From positions 1 through 64,000 of the forward strand of contig JAWKNK010000016.1 in assembly GCA_041391745.1 (NCBI GenBank): a stretch of DNA of 64,000 nucleotides, written 5' to 3'. This document shows positions 8,534-17,739 of the stretch, piece after piece; within the stretch, counting starts at the first letter, position 1, and every line of letters starts with the position of its first letter. The notes beneath the pieces were generated by a model. The model saw only the letters and a program-made list of their open reading frames with translations. It did no database searches and was not told where the DNA came from. A program made the translations under genes and the position numbers. Source of the DNA: JAIXWP01 sp041391745. GTDB lineage: Bacteria > Bacteroidota > Bacteroidia > Flavobacteriales_D > Sanyastnellaceae.

Positions 8534-9151
8534 TTAAAAGCTAATCTTCATACTGATGATAACCCAATTCATCACAACGCCTAGAATAAAACCGGCATAC
8601 ACTTGACCATGAGTATGTGCATGAAGTTTTAATCGAGAATATGCGGTCAATCCTGCAGCAAGGGCGGAAATCATCAGAAATACATTGATATCAGATTTGT
8701 GCAAGGAATTAAGCGCGAGCAAGGTCCCGAAGACTCCTCCCTGAGCCAACAAATGCACGGATATTTTCCAAATCATGTTGATGCTCAGTGAAACTATCAA
8801 TGACAAAATTACACTCACGAAAAAACTAAATACTTCTTGGGGCAAAATAGGACCTTGCCATTTGAGCATGGTATAGCTCAATATGTAATAGAAAATAACA
8901 AGCAAGTACGGTCCAAATCGCTCTTTGCGATCCCTTAATTCAATACTGCTCAACATTCCGTATTTGATCATGATCAACATAGAAAGGGCAGGAGCAACGA
9001 TGTTTACTAGCAAGAGTAGGATAACAAAATTATCTGCTTGTGTTTGCCCAATGTAATATGGGTCGAGCCATCTTACCAGCAAATAGATAATCAAAGGCAT
9101 CCAAAGCGGATGGAAGATTAGGGAAAGTACTTTTGCTAATCTTTCCGTCAT
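8534..9151 (-). CDS. PAP2-like integral membrane protein
   Basis: A 205-residue membrane protein with about six hydrophobic segments. KISVHLLAQGGVFG and SRLKLHAHTHGQVYAG sit where PAP2 phosphatases have their second and third motifs. The second-motif histidine region is recognisable, but the first PAP2 motif (KxxxxxxRP) is not evident, so activity on lipid phosphates is uncertain. The start codon overlaps the rpoN stop by four bases, so it is translated behind rpoN. Similar small membrane proteins are common in Bacteroidota. Confidence 0.6.
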   Translation of the reverse strand: MTERLAKVLSLIFHPLWMPLIIYLLVRWLDPYYIGQTQADNFVILLLLVNIVAPALSMLIMIKYGMLSSIELRDRKERFGPYLLVIFYYILSYTMLKWQGPILPQEVFSFFVSVILSLIVSLSINMIWKISVHLLAQGGVFGTLLALNSLHKSDINVFLMISALAAGLTAYSRLKLHAHTHGQVYAGFILGVVMNWVIISMKISF

Positions 9152-10608
9152 AATTCTTTTCTCAATCTTGCCACGGGAATGCCAAGTTGCTCTCTATATT
9201 TTGCAACTGTTCGTCTGGCGATATTATACCCTTTTGAATTCAAAAGCTTACCTAACTTTTCATCGGTTAATGGTTTTCTTTTCTCCTCTGCTTCAATAGC
9301 ATCTTTGAGAATTTTCTTCACCTCGCGCGATGAAACTTCTTCTCCTTCATCAGTAGATAAACTTTCTGAAAAGAAATATTTTAATAGATAGGTTCCGTAT
9401 GGAGTTTGAATGTACTTGCTATTTGCTACACGGCTAATTGTACTGATATCCATTTCCACCAAGTCAGCAATGTCTTTCAAAATCATTGGCTTCAATTTGG
9501 TTTCATCTCCACTCAAAAAGAATTCTTTTTGATAATCTACAATAGCCTGCATACAAAATAGCAAGGTTTGATTACGCTGATTGATGGCATCAATAAACCA
9601 CTTAGCGCTATCAATTTTCTGCTTCACAAACAACATTGCTTCCTTGTCTTTTGAATCAGCAACTTTTGTTTTAGAATAATGATGAAGCATTTCTTTGTAC
9701 TCTCGGCTGATCTTCAACTCAGGTGCGTTTCTGCTATTCAATGTGAGTTTCAAATCATCATTTTCAACAGAAAGTAAAAAGTCTGGAGTGATATGCTGAA
9801 TCGTACGCGAAGACTCCATCATGCTGTTTCCAGGCTTCGGATTCAAATGCAATATGAAATCTATTGCAGGCTTGAGCTCCTCGTCCGTTAACTCCAATTT
9901 TTTCGAAATCTTTTCGTAGTGCTTTTTTGTAAACTCTTCGAAGTATTTTGAAATAATCACTTCAGCCAAATCCGTGTCTTCATCCTTCTCTTCTGTGCGT
10001 CGAATCTGAATGAGAAGACATTCTTGCAGGTTACGAGCGCCTACTCCCGATGGATCTAAATCTTGAATCAACGAAAGCACATGCTCCAATTCTTCAACAG
10101 ATGTCGAAATATTTGAACTGAATGCTAAGTCATTTATTATAGCAGGAAGCTCTCTGCGCAAGTAGCCTGCTTCGTCGAGATTACCAATCAAATATTCAGC
10201 AAGCTGAGATTCTTTTTCCGTAAGATCTCTCAAGCCCAATTGTGAAAAAAGTAAGTCTTGAAAACTTCTTCCAGCACCTAGTGGGCTTTCTCGTTCTTCG
10301 TCGTCTGCGCTATGATTGTTGGTGTAGAGCTTATATTCAGGAACATCGTCGTCATCAAAATAATCATTGATGTCGAAATCGTCGTCGTTATTGTTGTCAC
10401 TGTCAATGTCAGAGTCATTCTCTTCCATCGACTTCATCTCATCGTTTTCTTCTTCTTCTCTACCTTCTTCCAAAGCAGGATTTACCTCCATTTCATCTTT
10501 GATACGTTGCTCCAATTCCATGGTCGGAATTTGAAGCATCTTCATCAATTGAATCTGTTGAGGAGATAACTTTTGCTGTAATTTTTGTTGTAAGGTTTGC
10601 TTCAACAT
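9148..10608 (-). CDS. rpoN: RNA polymerase sigma-54 factor RpoN
   Basis: Alternative sigma factor that requires an activating AAA+ enhancer protein. It has 486 residues. The N-terminal region I is glutamine-rich (KQTLQQKLQQKLSPQQIQLMKM), and an acidic linker lies near residues 50-95. The core-binding and helix-turn-helix parts follow, and the RpoN box ARRTVAKYRE at about 464-473 is perfect. The -7 box TATCTTTG lies 7 bases before the start. No enhancer-binding activator is present in this window. The downstream PAP2-like gene overlaps by four bases. Confidence 0.97.
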   Translation of the reverse strand: MLKQTLQQKLQQKLSPQQIQLMKMLQIPTMELEQRIKDEMEVNPALEEGREEEENDEMKSMEENDSDIDSDNNNDDDFDINDYFDDDDVPEYKLYTNNHSADDEERESPLGAGRSFQDLLFSQLGLRDLTEKESQLAEYLIGNLDEAGYLRRELPAIINDLAFSSNISTSVEELEHVLSLIQDLDPSGVGARNLQECLLIQIRRTEEKDEDTDLAEVIISKYFEEFTKKHYEKISKKLELTDEELKPAIDFILHLNPKPGNSMMESSRTIQHITPDFLLSVENDDLKLTLNSRNAPELKISREYKEMLHHYSKTKVADSKDKEAMLFVKQKIDSAKWFIDAINQRNQTLLFCMQAIVDYQKEFFLSGDETKLKPMILKDIADLVEMDISTISRVANSKYIQTPYGTYLLKYFFSESLSTDEGEEVSSREVKKILKDAIEAEEKRKPLTDEKLGKLLNSKGYNIARRTVAKYREQLGIPVARLRKEL

Positions 10609-10615
10609 AACAAAA

Positions 10616-10623
10616 CAAAGATA
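10616..10623 (-). promoter_or_regulatory. -7 box of rpoN
   Basis: On the minus strand TATCTTTG is a perfect TAnnTTTG element, 7 bases before the rpoN ATG and just after the asnS stop. It suggests rpoN has its own promoter at the asnS end. Confidence 0.5.
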
Positions 10624-10635
10624 TGCTTTTTGATA

Positions 10636-12069
10636 TTAAAACTCTGCGTTTTGCGGTGTTCTTGGGAATGGTATTACATCGCGAATGTTAGTCATACCCG
10701 TAACGTACATGATCAATCTTTCAAAACCTAGACCAAAACCTGCGTGCTCACACGTTCCGAATTTTCTAGTTTCCAAATACCACCAAATGTGCTCTTCTGG
10801 AATATTGAATTGTTTGCATTTTTCTACAAGCACATCGTGGCGTTCTTCTCTCTGACTTCCGCCAATGATTTCACCAATACCAGGTACCAAAATATCCATA
10901 GCTGCCACAGTCTTTTGATCTTCATTCAAACGCATATAAAATGCTTTGATAGCTGCTGGATATCCAATAATAATAACAGGCTTTTGGAAATGCTTTTCTA
11001 CTAAATATCTTTCATGCTCACTTTGCAAATCAATTCCCCAAGCAACATCATATTTGAATTTCTTCTTTTTGTAATTCGGACTATTCAATAGAATGTCGAT
11101 AGCTTCGGTATAAGTAACACGCTCAAATTGGTTGTTGGCCACAAATTCCAAGCGTTCGATCAAAGGCATGGGCTGCCTTTCGTTTTGTGGCTTTTGCTTG
11201 TCTTCGTTCGTTTCACGCTCTTGCAAAAACTCAAGATCTTCTCTCGCATGCTCTAAAGCATACTTAATACAATAACGCAAGAAATCTTCCGCCAAATCCA
11301 TGTTGGCGTGAATATCATTGAACGCTACCTCAGGTTCGATCATCCAAAACTCAGCGAGGTGACGACTCGTATTCGAATTTTCAGCTCTGAATGTTGGACC
11401 GAAAGTATAAACCTTTCCAAGAGCCATAGCAGCGAGCTCAGCTTCTAGCTGACCACTCACAGTCAGGTTGGTTGTTTTTCCAAAAAAGTCTTGAGACAAA
11501 TCAACACTTCCATCCTCTAAGCGAGGAGGGTTCGATGCATCAAGCGTTGTTACACGAAACATTTCACCAGCTCCTTCAGCATCACTTCCTGTAATGATCG
11601 GTGAATGCAAATAGAAAAAGCCATTGTCATTAAAATATTTGTGAATAGCATATGCCAAATGATGGCGCAGTCTAAACACTGCTCCGAAAGTATTTGTACG
11701 GAATCTCAAATGAGCTTTTTCTCTTAAAAATTCCATTGAGTGCTTCTTCATTTGAATCGGGAACTCATTCGGATCGCTTTCGCCTACTACCTCAAAAGAG
11801 GTGGCTACCAATTCAATGGCTTGACCTTTTCCTAAACTTTCCTGAAGCATTCCAGTTGCATAAATGCATGCACCAGTTTGAATTTTCTTTAATGTATCTT
11901 CTGTTAAATTGTCTTTGTTGACAATGACTTGAAGTGTTTTGATGGTACTTCCATCAGTAACACTCACGAACTGGTCATTGCGGAATGTTCTAACCCATCC
12001 CTTAACCGTAACCTCATTTCCTACAGGTTGATTCTTGAATAAATCGACAATACTTGTGTGTTTGGACAT
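10636..12069 (-). CDS. asnS: Asparaginyl-tRNA synthetase
   Basis: Class II aminoacyl-tRNA synthetase charging tRNA-Asn. I start at the ATG at 12069 (MSKHTSIVDLF), giving 477 residues; an earlier in-frame start would add a basic, unrelated leader. The OB-fold anticodon-binding domain comes first (VTVKGWVRTFRNDQFVSV). Class II motif 2 is at FRAENSNTSRHLAEFWMIEPE, and motif 3 at GFGLGFERLIMYVTG near the C-terminus. A TATTTTCG -7 box lies 22 bases upstream (12092-12099). The sequence looks intact. Confidence 0.97.
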   Translation of the reverse strand: MSKHTSIVDLFKNQPVGNEVTVKGWVRTFRNDQFVSVTDGSTIKTLQVIVNKDNLTEDTLKKIQTGACIYATGMLQESLGKGQAIELVATSFEVVGESDPNEFPIQMKKHSMEFLREKAHLRFRTNTFGAVFRLRHHLAYAIHKYFNDNGFFYLHSPIITGSDAEGAGEMFRVTTLDASNPPRLEDGSVDLSQDFFGKTTNLTVSGQLEAELAAMALGKVYTFGPTFRAENSNTSRHLAEFWMIEPEVAFNDIHANMDLAEDFLRYCIKYALEHAREDLEFLQERETNEDKQKPQNERQPMPLIERLEFVANNQFERVTYTEAIDILLNSPNYKKKKFKYDVAWGIDLQSEHERYLVEKHFQKPVIIIGYPAAIKAFYMRLNEDQKTVAAMDILVPGIGEIIGGSQREERHDVLVEKCKQFNIPEEHIWWYLETRKFGTCEHAGFGLGFERLIMYVTGMTNIRDVIPFPRTPQNAEF

Positions 12070-12082
12070 AACGAAATCGAAA

Positions 12083-12798
12083 TTATGGCTGCGAAAATAC
12101 AACCTTCGTCGGTTCGTTTTTCTCATCGCTTTCAATCACTCCGTCTCTAAGCCTCACAATTCGGTGTGCATGACGCGCTATATCTTCTTCGTGTGTTACA
12201 AGAATTATTGTATTTCCTTGATCATGAATATCTTGGAACAACTTCATGATTTCGTAGCTTGTTTTTGTGTCCAGATTTCCTGTCGGCTCATCGGCCAGAA
12301 TAATTGATGGATTGTTAACAAGTGCTCTCGCAACTGCCACTCTTTGGCGTTGTCCACCGCTTAATTCATTTGGTTTATGACTCACGCGGTCGCCAAGGCC
12401 AACCTTCTCTAACGCTTCTAAAGCTTTTTTATTTCGATCCTCTTTTTTAATGCCAGCATAGACCAATGGCAAAGCGACATTATCTAGAGCAGAGTAGCGT
12501 GGTAGCAAATTGAAGGTCTGAAAAACGAAGCCAATTTCTTTATTTCTAATTTCAGCTAACTCGTTGTCTCTCAGTTTGGCAACGTCTGGCCCATTGAGGT
12601 AGTATTTTCCTGACGTGGGGGTGTCTAGGCATCCTAATATGTTCATCAGAGTAGATTTACCTGATCCAGAAGGTCCCATCAAAGCAACATATTCATTCTT
12701 GTAAATATGAAGATTGACACCGTTTAATGCTTTAACAGTTTCATTTCCAATCGGTACCACTTCGTTAGTTCGGATATATCAATAATTTTTTCTGGCAT
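12083..12798 (-). CDS. LolD/MacB-type ABC ATPase (one frameshift near the start)
   Basis: ATPase of the lipoprotein-release / MacB transporter class, with Walker A GPSGSGKST, Q-loop FVFQTFNLLPRYSALDNV, signature LSGGQRQRVAVARAL, and Walker B ILADEPTGNLD. The longest continuous frame would start with GTG at 12760, but the sequence upstream encodes MPEKIIDISELTKWY in another frame and joins the family pattern exactly at PIGNETVKAL. One missing base (CCC read as CC near 12758) explains this. The true start is then the ATG at 12798, for about 238 residues. No permease is adjacent; the next gene upstream is a secreted protein on the other strand. Confidence 0.88.
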
Positions 12799-12911
12799 GT
12801 TCAAATGTATTGGCTTTCTAATATCATTTTAACCACTCGTCACAAATAGGTGAAATTTTGCCATGTGCAAGAAAATCAGTAACTTGCGGAGCAATCCTTA
12901 ACTTTAGCTTG

Positions 12912-15779
12912 ATGAGACCAAAAAACCGCCTTTGCGGCTCATTACTATCTGTAATCTTTTCAGTGTTTGTATTTCAATCAAACGCTCAGCTTGTAGTAGA
13001 TAATTCTGTTACCGCTACAAATGCAATTCAAAATATTCTTCTTGGTGGTGGTGTAACTGTAATGAATATTACATTTTCAGGAGCACCTGAGCAAATTGGC
13101 AGTTTCGATTGCGTGAATTGCAATCTGGGTATATCGGATGGCTTTGTAATCGGATCTGGCAACGTAAGTGGAGCAGCAGGTCCCAATACTTCTGGTACAT
13201 TTTCATCAGGACCTGCTAGTGGAGTAGGCGCATCGGATCCCGATTTATTTCAATTAAGTAATAATCCATTAAATGACGCCGCGATACTTGAATTCGACTT
13301 CATTCCAACAGGAGATTCGGTCGCGTTTAATTTCGTGTTTGGCTCGGATGAGTATCCTGAGTTTGCTGGATCTACATTCAACGATGCTTTTGGATTCTTT
13401 TTAAGTGGGCCTGGCATTACTGGACCGTATTCAAACAACGCGGCAAACATTGCAATTGTACCAAACACGAGTACTCCAATTACCATCAACAATATCAATA
13501 ATGGATCAGCAAACACAGGGCCTTGTAATTTTTGTCAGTATTACATAAACAATCTGAATAGCTTCAATGCAGGAGCCAACACAATTCAGTGCGATGGTTT
13601 TACTACAGTGATGACGGCATCGGCTGAAGTTATATGTGGTGAAACTTATCACATCAAAATGGCTGTGGCGGATGCAGGGGCGGGCGATACATCCTACGAT
13701 TCATTTGTATTTTTTCAAGCAAATAGTTTTCAGAGTAATCAGGTTGCGGTAACATTCGAAGCCCCTGCTTTTGTGAGTCCAGCTGTAAATGGTCTTTACG
13801 AAGGTTGTCAAACAGGTTTTCTCACCTTTAGCAGACCTGAAGGACTGAACACAACTGTTACCTATGACCTCATGGTTGGCGGAACCGCTGATGCTTCAGA
13901 TGTGCTCGACTTACCAATGACGATCACTTTTGTTCCTCAGCAATCTCAATTTGTACTACCAATTACTGCCGTTACAGATGGCGTATTCGAAGGCGTGGAA
14001 ATCCTAGAGCTATCTATCGATGCTGGTGGTTGCGAAGATCAAATCACAACGTTTGAAATTCAAATCAATGATCTTCCCGAATTGGAAGTTGATGTACCAG
14101 CGTATCAAGTAGATTGCGGTGGGGATGTGGAAATAGTCCCTGCAATCAATGGTGGAATCGGTTTTTATCACATCGAATGGAGTGATGGTTCGATTGCTGA
14201 TTCTTTCAACTACACTGCAAATAGCACCTCTCAAGTGCCCTTCATAGTTACGGATACATGCGGGGTAACTCCTTTTGAAGGATTTGCTGATGTAACTGTA
14301 AATGTTGGTGATCCTATTCAGGTGGACCTTGGAATGGACCAGGCCGTTACTTGTCTTGATGTAACTGAAATAATTCCATCCATCCAAGGCGGATTTGGAA
14401 CGCTCAATTATGAATGGAGTACTCAGCCTGATGGCGTAATTGGTACGGGGCAGTCCCTCCAATTTCAAACGGATTCGGATATTGCAGTTGCCCTTGTAAT
14501 CACTGATCAATGCGGGGCTTCAGGGGATGATATTGTCCAATTTGCTGTTCCTCAGGTGAATGTGAACATTGACGTGCCAAACACGGTCGATACACCATGT
14601 TTGGATAACTTAGAGTTATTGGCCAATGCGAACGGAGGTGTAGGAACATTATCTTATCAATGGGAATTAAATAATACTGTTGTTGCAAATGGCGACAGTT
14701 ATAGCGCCATTTATGGAGAACCAACTTCCGTTACATTGATTGCGAATGATGAATGCGGAAACTCAGCAGCAACCGAAATTGAAGTGAACATTCTGCCATC
14801 TCCAATAACGGTCAATTTGGGGCCTGACTTGAGCGTTACTTGTTTGGATGAAACATTGCTCAATCCTGAAATTATCGGAGGAGTCGGAACATTTACCTAT
14901 CAGTGGACGCTGGACGGATTGAATGTAGGAACATTACCTACTGAAACGGTTACTGTTTATGATTTTAGTCAAGTGGTCCTCAATGTTGAAGATCAATGCG
15001 GGAACACGGGCTCAGACCAATTGAACTTAAACGTTCCTCCTGTTCCTGTTTACATCGAAATTTCGAACGATACCTTGGTGTGCAATGGTGCAAGTGTGGA
15101 GTTATATGCTTCAGTTTCGGGGGGCGTTGGACAGTACATCACGCAATGGTATGGTTCAAGTAATAGCGCTTTGACATTCGAGGTGGCTCCTGCCACCTCT
15201 ACCACTTATACTTTCGGAGCTACAGATCAATGCGGGAATTCATCGACTGCAAATGTAAATGTTGCGGTAGATGAAATCGACCCAATTATTCGTGCCAACT
15301 ATACGGGCCCAAGTTCCATGCATTTTGAGAATATTACAGCGAATGCCGTTTGGAGTTATTGGATTATCAATGGTCAAGATGCTGTTGAAGGTTTTGAAGC
15401 CGACGTTGAATTCAATACAATGGACGTTTGGGAAGTGATGCTCGTGGTGGAAAGTCCGCTGGGTTGCCCAGGTGAAGCCATTGGGATTTATTATCCATTG
15501 GCGAATGTTTACGTTCCAAATGCCTTTACTCCTAATAATGACGGCACCAATGATTTTTGGTCAATAGACGGTCACGACTTGTCGTGGCTAAGTGTTCAGA
15601 TTTTTAACAGATGGGGAGACTTGGTTTTTGAGTCGGAAGAAATAACTCCTGTATGGGACGGGGGCGCGAAAGAAGGAGAGTATTTTGTTCCAGATGGCAT
15701 TTATTTTTACCAACTTAAGGCTCAGGGTACAAGAGGGAATATCATTGAGAAGTCGGGTACCATTACCGTAATTCGATAA
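12912..15779 (+). CDS. T9SS type B cargo protein with choice-of-anchor L domain
   Basis: Secreted protein of 955 residues from the ATG at 12912, chosen because it puts the signal peptide (ending SNAQ) at the start. The N-terminal domain is choice-of-anchor L (FVFGSDEYPEFAG, then DAFGFFLSGPGI). The middle consists of about five repeats of roughly 95 residues, each ending in a DQCG or DECG motif, resembling Ig/PKD-like adhesin modules. The C-terminus is the gliding-motility-associated type B T9SS signal (YVPNAFTPNNDGTNDFW, NRWGDLVFES, GIYFYQLKA). It is probably surface-anchored or released, acting in adhesion. Its target is unknown. A related gene follows directly. Confidence 0.88.
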   Translation: MRPKNRLCGSLLSVIFSVFVFQSNAQLVVDNSVTATNAIQNILLGGGVTVMNITFSGAPEQIGSFDCVNCNLGISDGFVIGSGNVSGAAGPNTSGTFSSGPASGVGASDPDLFQLSNNPLNDAAILEFDFIPTGDSVAFNFVFGSDEYPEFAGSTFNDAFGFFLSGPGITGPYSNNAANIAIVPNTSTPITINNINNGSANTGPCNFCQYYINNLNSFNAGANTIQCDGFTTVMTASAEVICGETYHIKMAVADAGAGDTSYDSFVFFQANSFQSNQVAVTFEAPAFVSPAVNGLYEGCQTGFLTFSRPEGLNTTVTYDLMVGGTADASDVLDLPMTITFVPQQSQFVLPITAVTDGVFEGVEILELSIDAGGCEDQITTFEIQINDLPELEVDVPAYQVDCGGDVEIVPAINGGIGFYHIEWSDGSIADSFNYTANSTSQVPFIVTDTCGVTPFEGFADVTVNVGDPIQVDLGMDQAVTCLDVTEIIPSIQGGFGTLNYEWSTQPDGVIGTGQSLQFQTDSDIAVALVITDQCGASGDDIVQFAVPQVNVNIDVPNTVDTPCLDNLELLANANGGVGTLSYQWELNNTVVANGDSYSAIYGEPTSVTLIANDECGNSAATEIEVNILPSPITVNLGPDLSVTCLDETLLNPEIIGGVGTFTYQWTLDGLNVGTLPTETVTVYDFSQVVLNVEDQCGNTGSDQLNLNVPPVPVYIEISNDTLVCNGASVELYASVSGGVGQYITQWYGSSNSALTFEVAPATSTTYTFGATDQCGNSSTANVNVAVDEIDPIIRANYTGPSSMHFENITANAVWSYWIINGQDAVEGFEADVEFNTMDVWEVMLVVESPLGCPGEAIGIYYPLANVYVPNAFTPNNDGTNDFWSIDGHDLSWLSVQIFNRWGDLVFESEEITPVWDGGAKEGEYFVPDGIYFYQLKAQGTRGNIIEKSGTITVIR

Positions 15780-15842
15780 TTTTTATAGCTGCATACAACT
15801 TCTTAAGTTGTACATTCGTCAACATTCCAAAGCCAAAATGGT

Positions 15843-17739
15843 ATGCTAAGAAAACTGATTTTAACTTTTTCATTGGGAGCATTTGCGGTTGCAGTAAATG
15901 CGCAAGTAGCTGTAAGCTATATGACTGCTGATGAAGCGGTACAAACGCTTTTAGGTCCTAACATCATCTATTCAAATCCTCAGTTCTCTGGAGATGCCCT
16001 TCAATTGGGGTATATGTCTGGAGCCGTAAATCCTTTCGAAATTCCATCGGGAATTGTATTGGGTACTGCAGATATTGAAGTAATTAATCCGAACGGTACA
16101 GGCGGTGGATTTATCAACGGAATAGATGGGTCTCCAGATTTGCTTGCGGTGGCGAACTCTGTTCCTCCACTTATCGGTCAAAGTTTTACGGTAAGTTCAA
16201 TCAACGACGTAGCAACTTTAGAATTTGATTTCGTTGCCAACGGAACGGAATTGAATTTCGACTTCATTTTCGCGAGTAATGAATATTTGACTTTCGTTAA
16301 TACGCAATACAATGATGCATTCGGCTTCTTTTTGAGTGGCCCTGGAATCACTGGACCCTACAGCTCACCAGCAGGATTTCCTGATGGAGCAATCAATATT
16401 GCGGTTATTCCTGACAGTGACCCATCACTGCCGGTTACAATCAGTAGCGTAAATCCAGGATTAAATAGCAACTATTATATCGACAACCCTCAGCAGTCCG
16501 TGATTGCAATGAATGGTTATACCAAAACCCTTACTGCAATTGCTCCATTGATTTGTGGTGAAACTTATCACATTCGCCTTTCAATCGGTGATGGTGTGGA
16601 TACGGCGCTAGACTCGATGGTATTCCTTGAAGAAGGTAGCTTTAGCATCGGCGGTCAATTGATTCAACCTATAGTGGTAAATCCAGTTCCAAACTTTCCT
16701 CCTTTTACAGTACTTGAGGGTTGTGTTCAAGGGCAATTCGTAATTACTCCTCCAAGTTGTATTATCGAAGAGTTGGTATTGGATATCACAATTGGTGGAA
16801 CAGCTACGCTTGGTATCGACTATACTACGAATCTTACAGATCAAATTGTATTTGAACCCGGAGATCCACCATTGACTGTAGATATTACTCCATTGGTAGA
16901 TATCTTCCAAGAAGACTTGGAAACGATCACGATTTCTTTCGACTACATCGGATTGGATGGCCAACCTGCAACAGCATCTGCAACGTTGAATTTGATCGAC
17001 TATCAGGATCCAACAATTGCTGATATGCCTGATACTTTTATTTGTCCAAACACGAATGAGCAAGTTACAGCGCAAGCACTTGATGGCTATCCACCGTATT
17101 CTTATGAATGGTCTAGCGGTCAGATGACGGCCACAGCAACATTCTCAGAAGGCGATGCCGGTGAGTATGATGTGGTAGTGACTGATGCTTGTGGAAATTC
17201 TGGTACCAATTCAGTTCTGATTCTTGAGCCAGAAGAGCCATTCGTTACAAATATTGATACGATTTATGTTTGTGTTGGAGATGATATTGGCCCATTGGTG
17301 AGTGGTGGAGTATTGCCATATACCTATTCACTAGCTAACCAAGCAGACACGATTTATATTAAACCTACAAATACGGAAGCGAACTTCACACATTAGCATT
17401 GACACCTACCAATTAGTCTATTCGCATCAACGCGTGGTAAGATGGATGTAATCAGCAGGTTGCGGTTTGGGCTCATGTTATTTCATGCGGAACATTTATT
17501 CCAAACATCTTTACACCTAATGGCGACGGGAAGAATGACGCATTCGAAATTGAAGGTGTGCTTCGATATCCTGGAAGTTCATTGAAAGTATATAATCGTT
17601 TGGGGTACTCTTGTGTACGACAACGATAATTTATAATAATACATTTAAAGGAACAAGATTTGCCAGAAGGAACTTACTTCTACATCTTTGTAGATCGGAT
17701 GGAGAAGTTTCTAGTGGTCAAGTCACACTACTCAGATAA
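15843..17739 (+). pseudogene. Second choice-of-anchor L T9SS type B protein, frameshifted 3' end
   Basis: A paralogue of the preceding gene, with signal peptide MLRKLILTFSLGAFAVAVNAQ, choice-of-anchor L domain (FIFASNEYLTFVN, AFGFFLSGPGITGPY), a Calx-beta-like segment and one DACG repeat. The open frame stops at 17396, but the type B signal continues in other frames: IPNIFTPNGDGKNDAFEIEG, then DLPEGTYFYIFV, then SSGQVTLLR and TAA at 17737-17739. At least three indels are needed. The intended product is about 630 residues. The intact domain remains suggest sequence error, but true decay cannot be excluded here. The 3' end overlaps the convergent gpmI by about 22 bases. Confidence 0.8.

Noticed and set aside
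10312..10569. Hydrophobic Val/Ile-rich plus-strand frame opposite the rpoN acidic linker
   Set aside because: Antisense of GAT/GAC/GAA runs gives Ile/Val automatically; not a membrane protein gene.
14010..14510. Minus-strand open frame of 166 codons inside the first T9SS gene
   Set aside because: No start context, no recognisable domain, composition typical of an antisense frame to Ig-like repeats; the plus-strand protein is clear.
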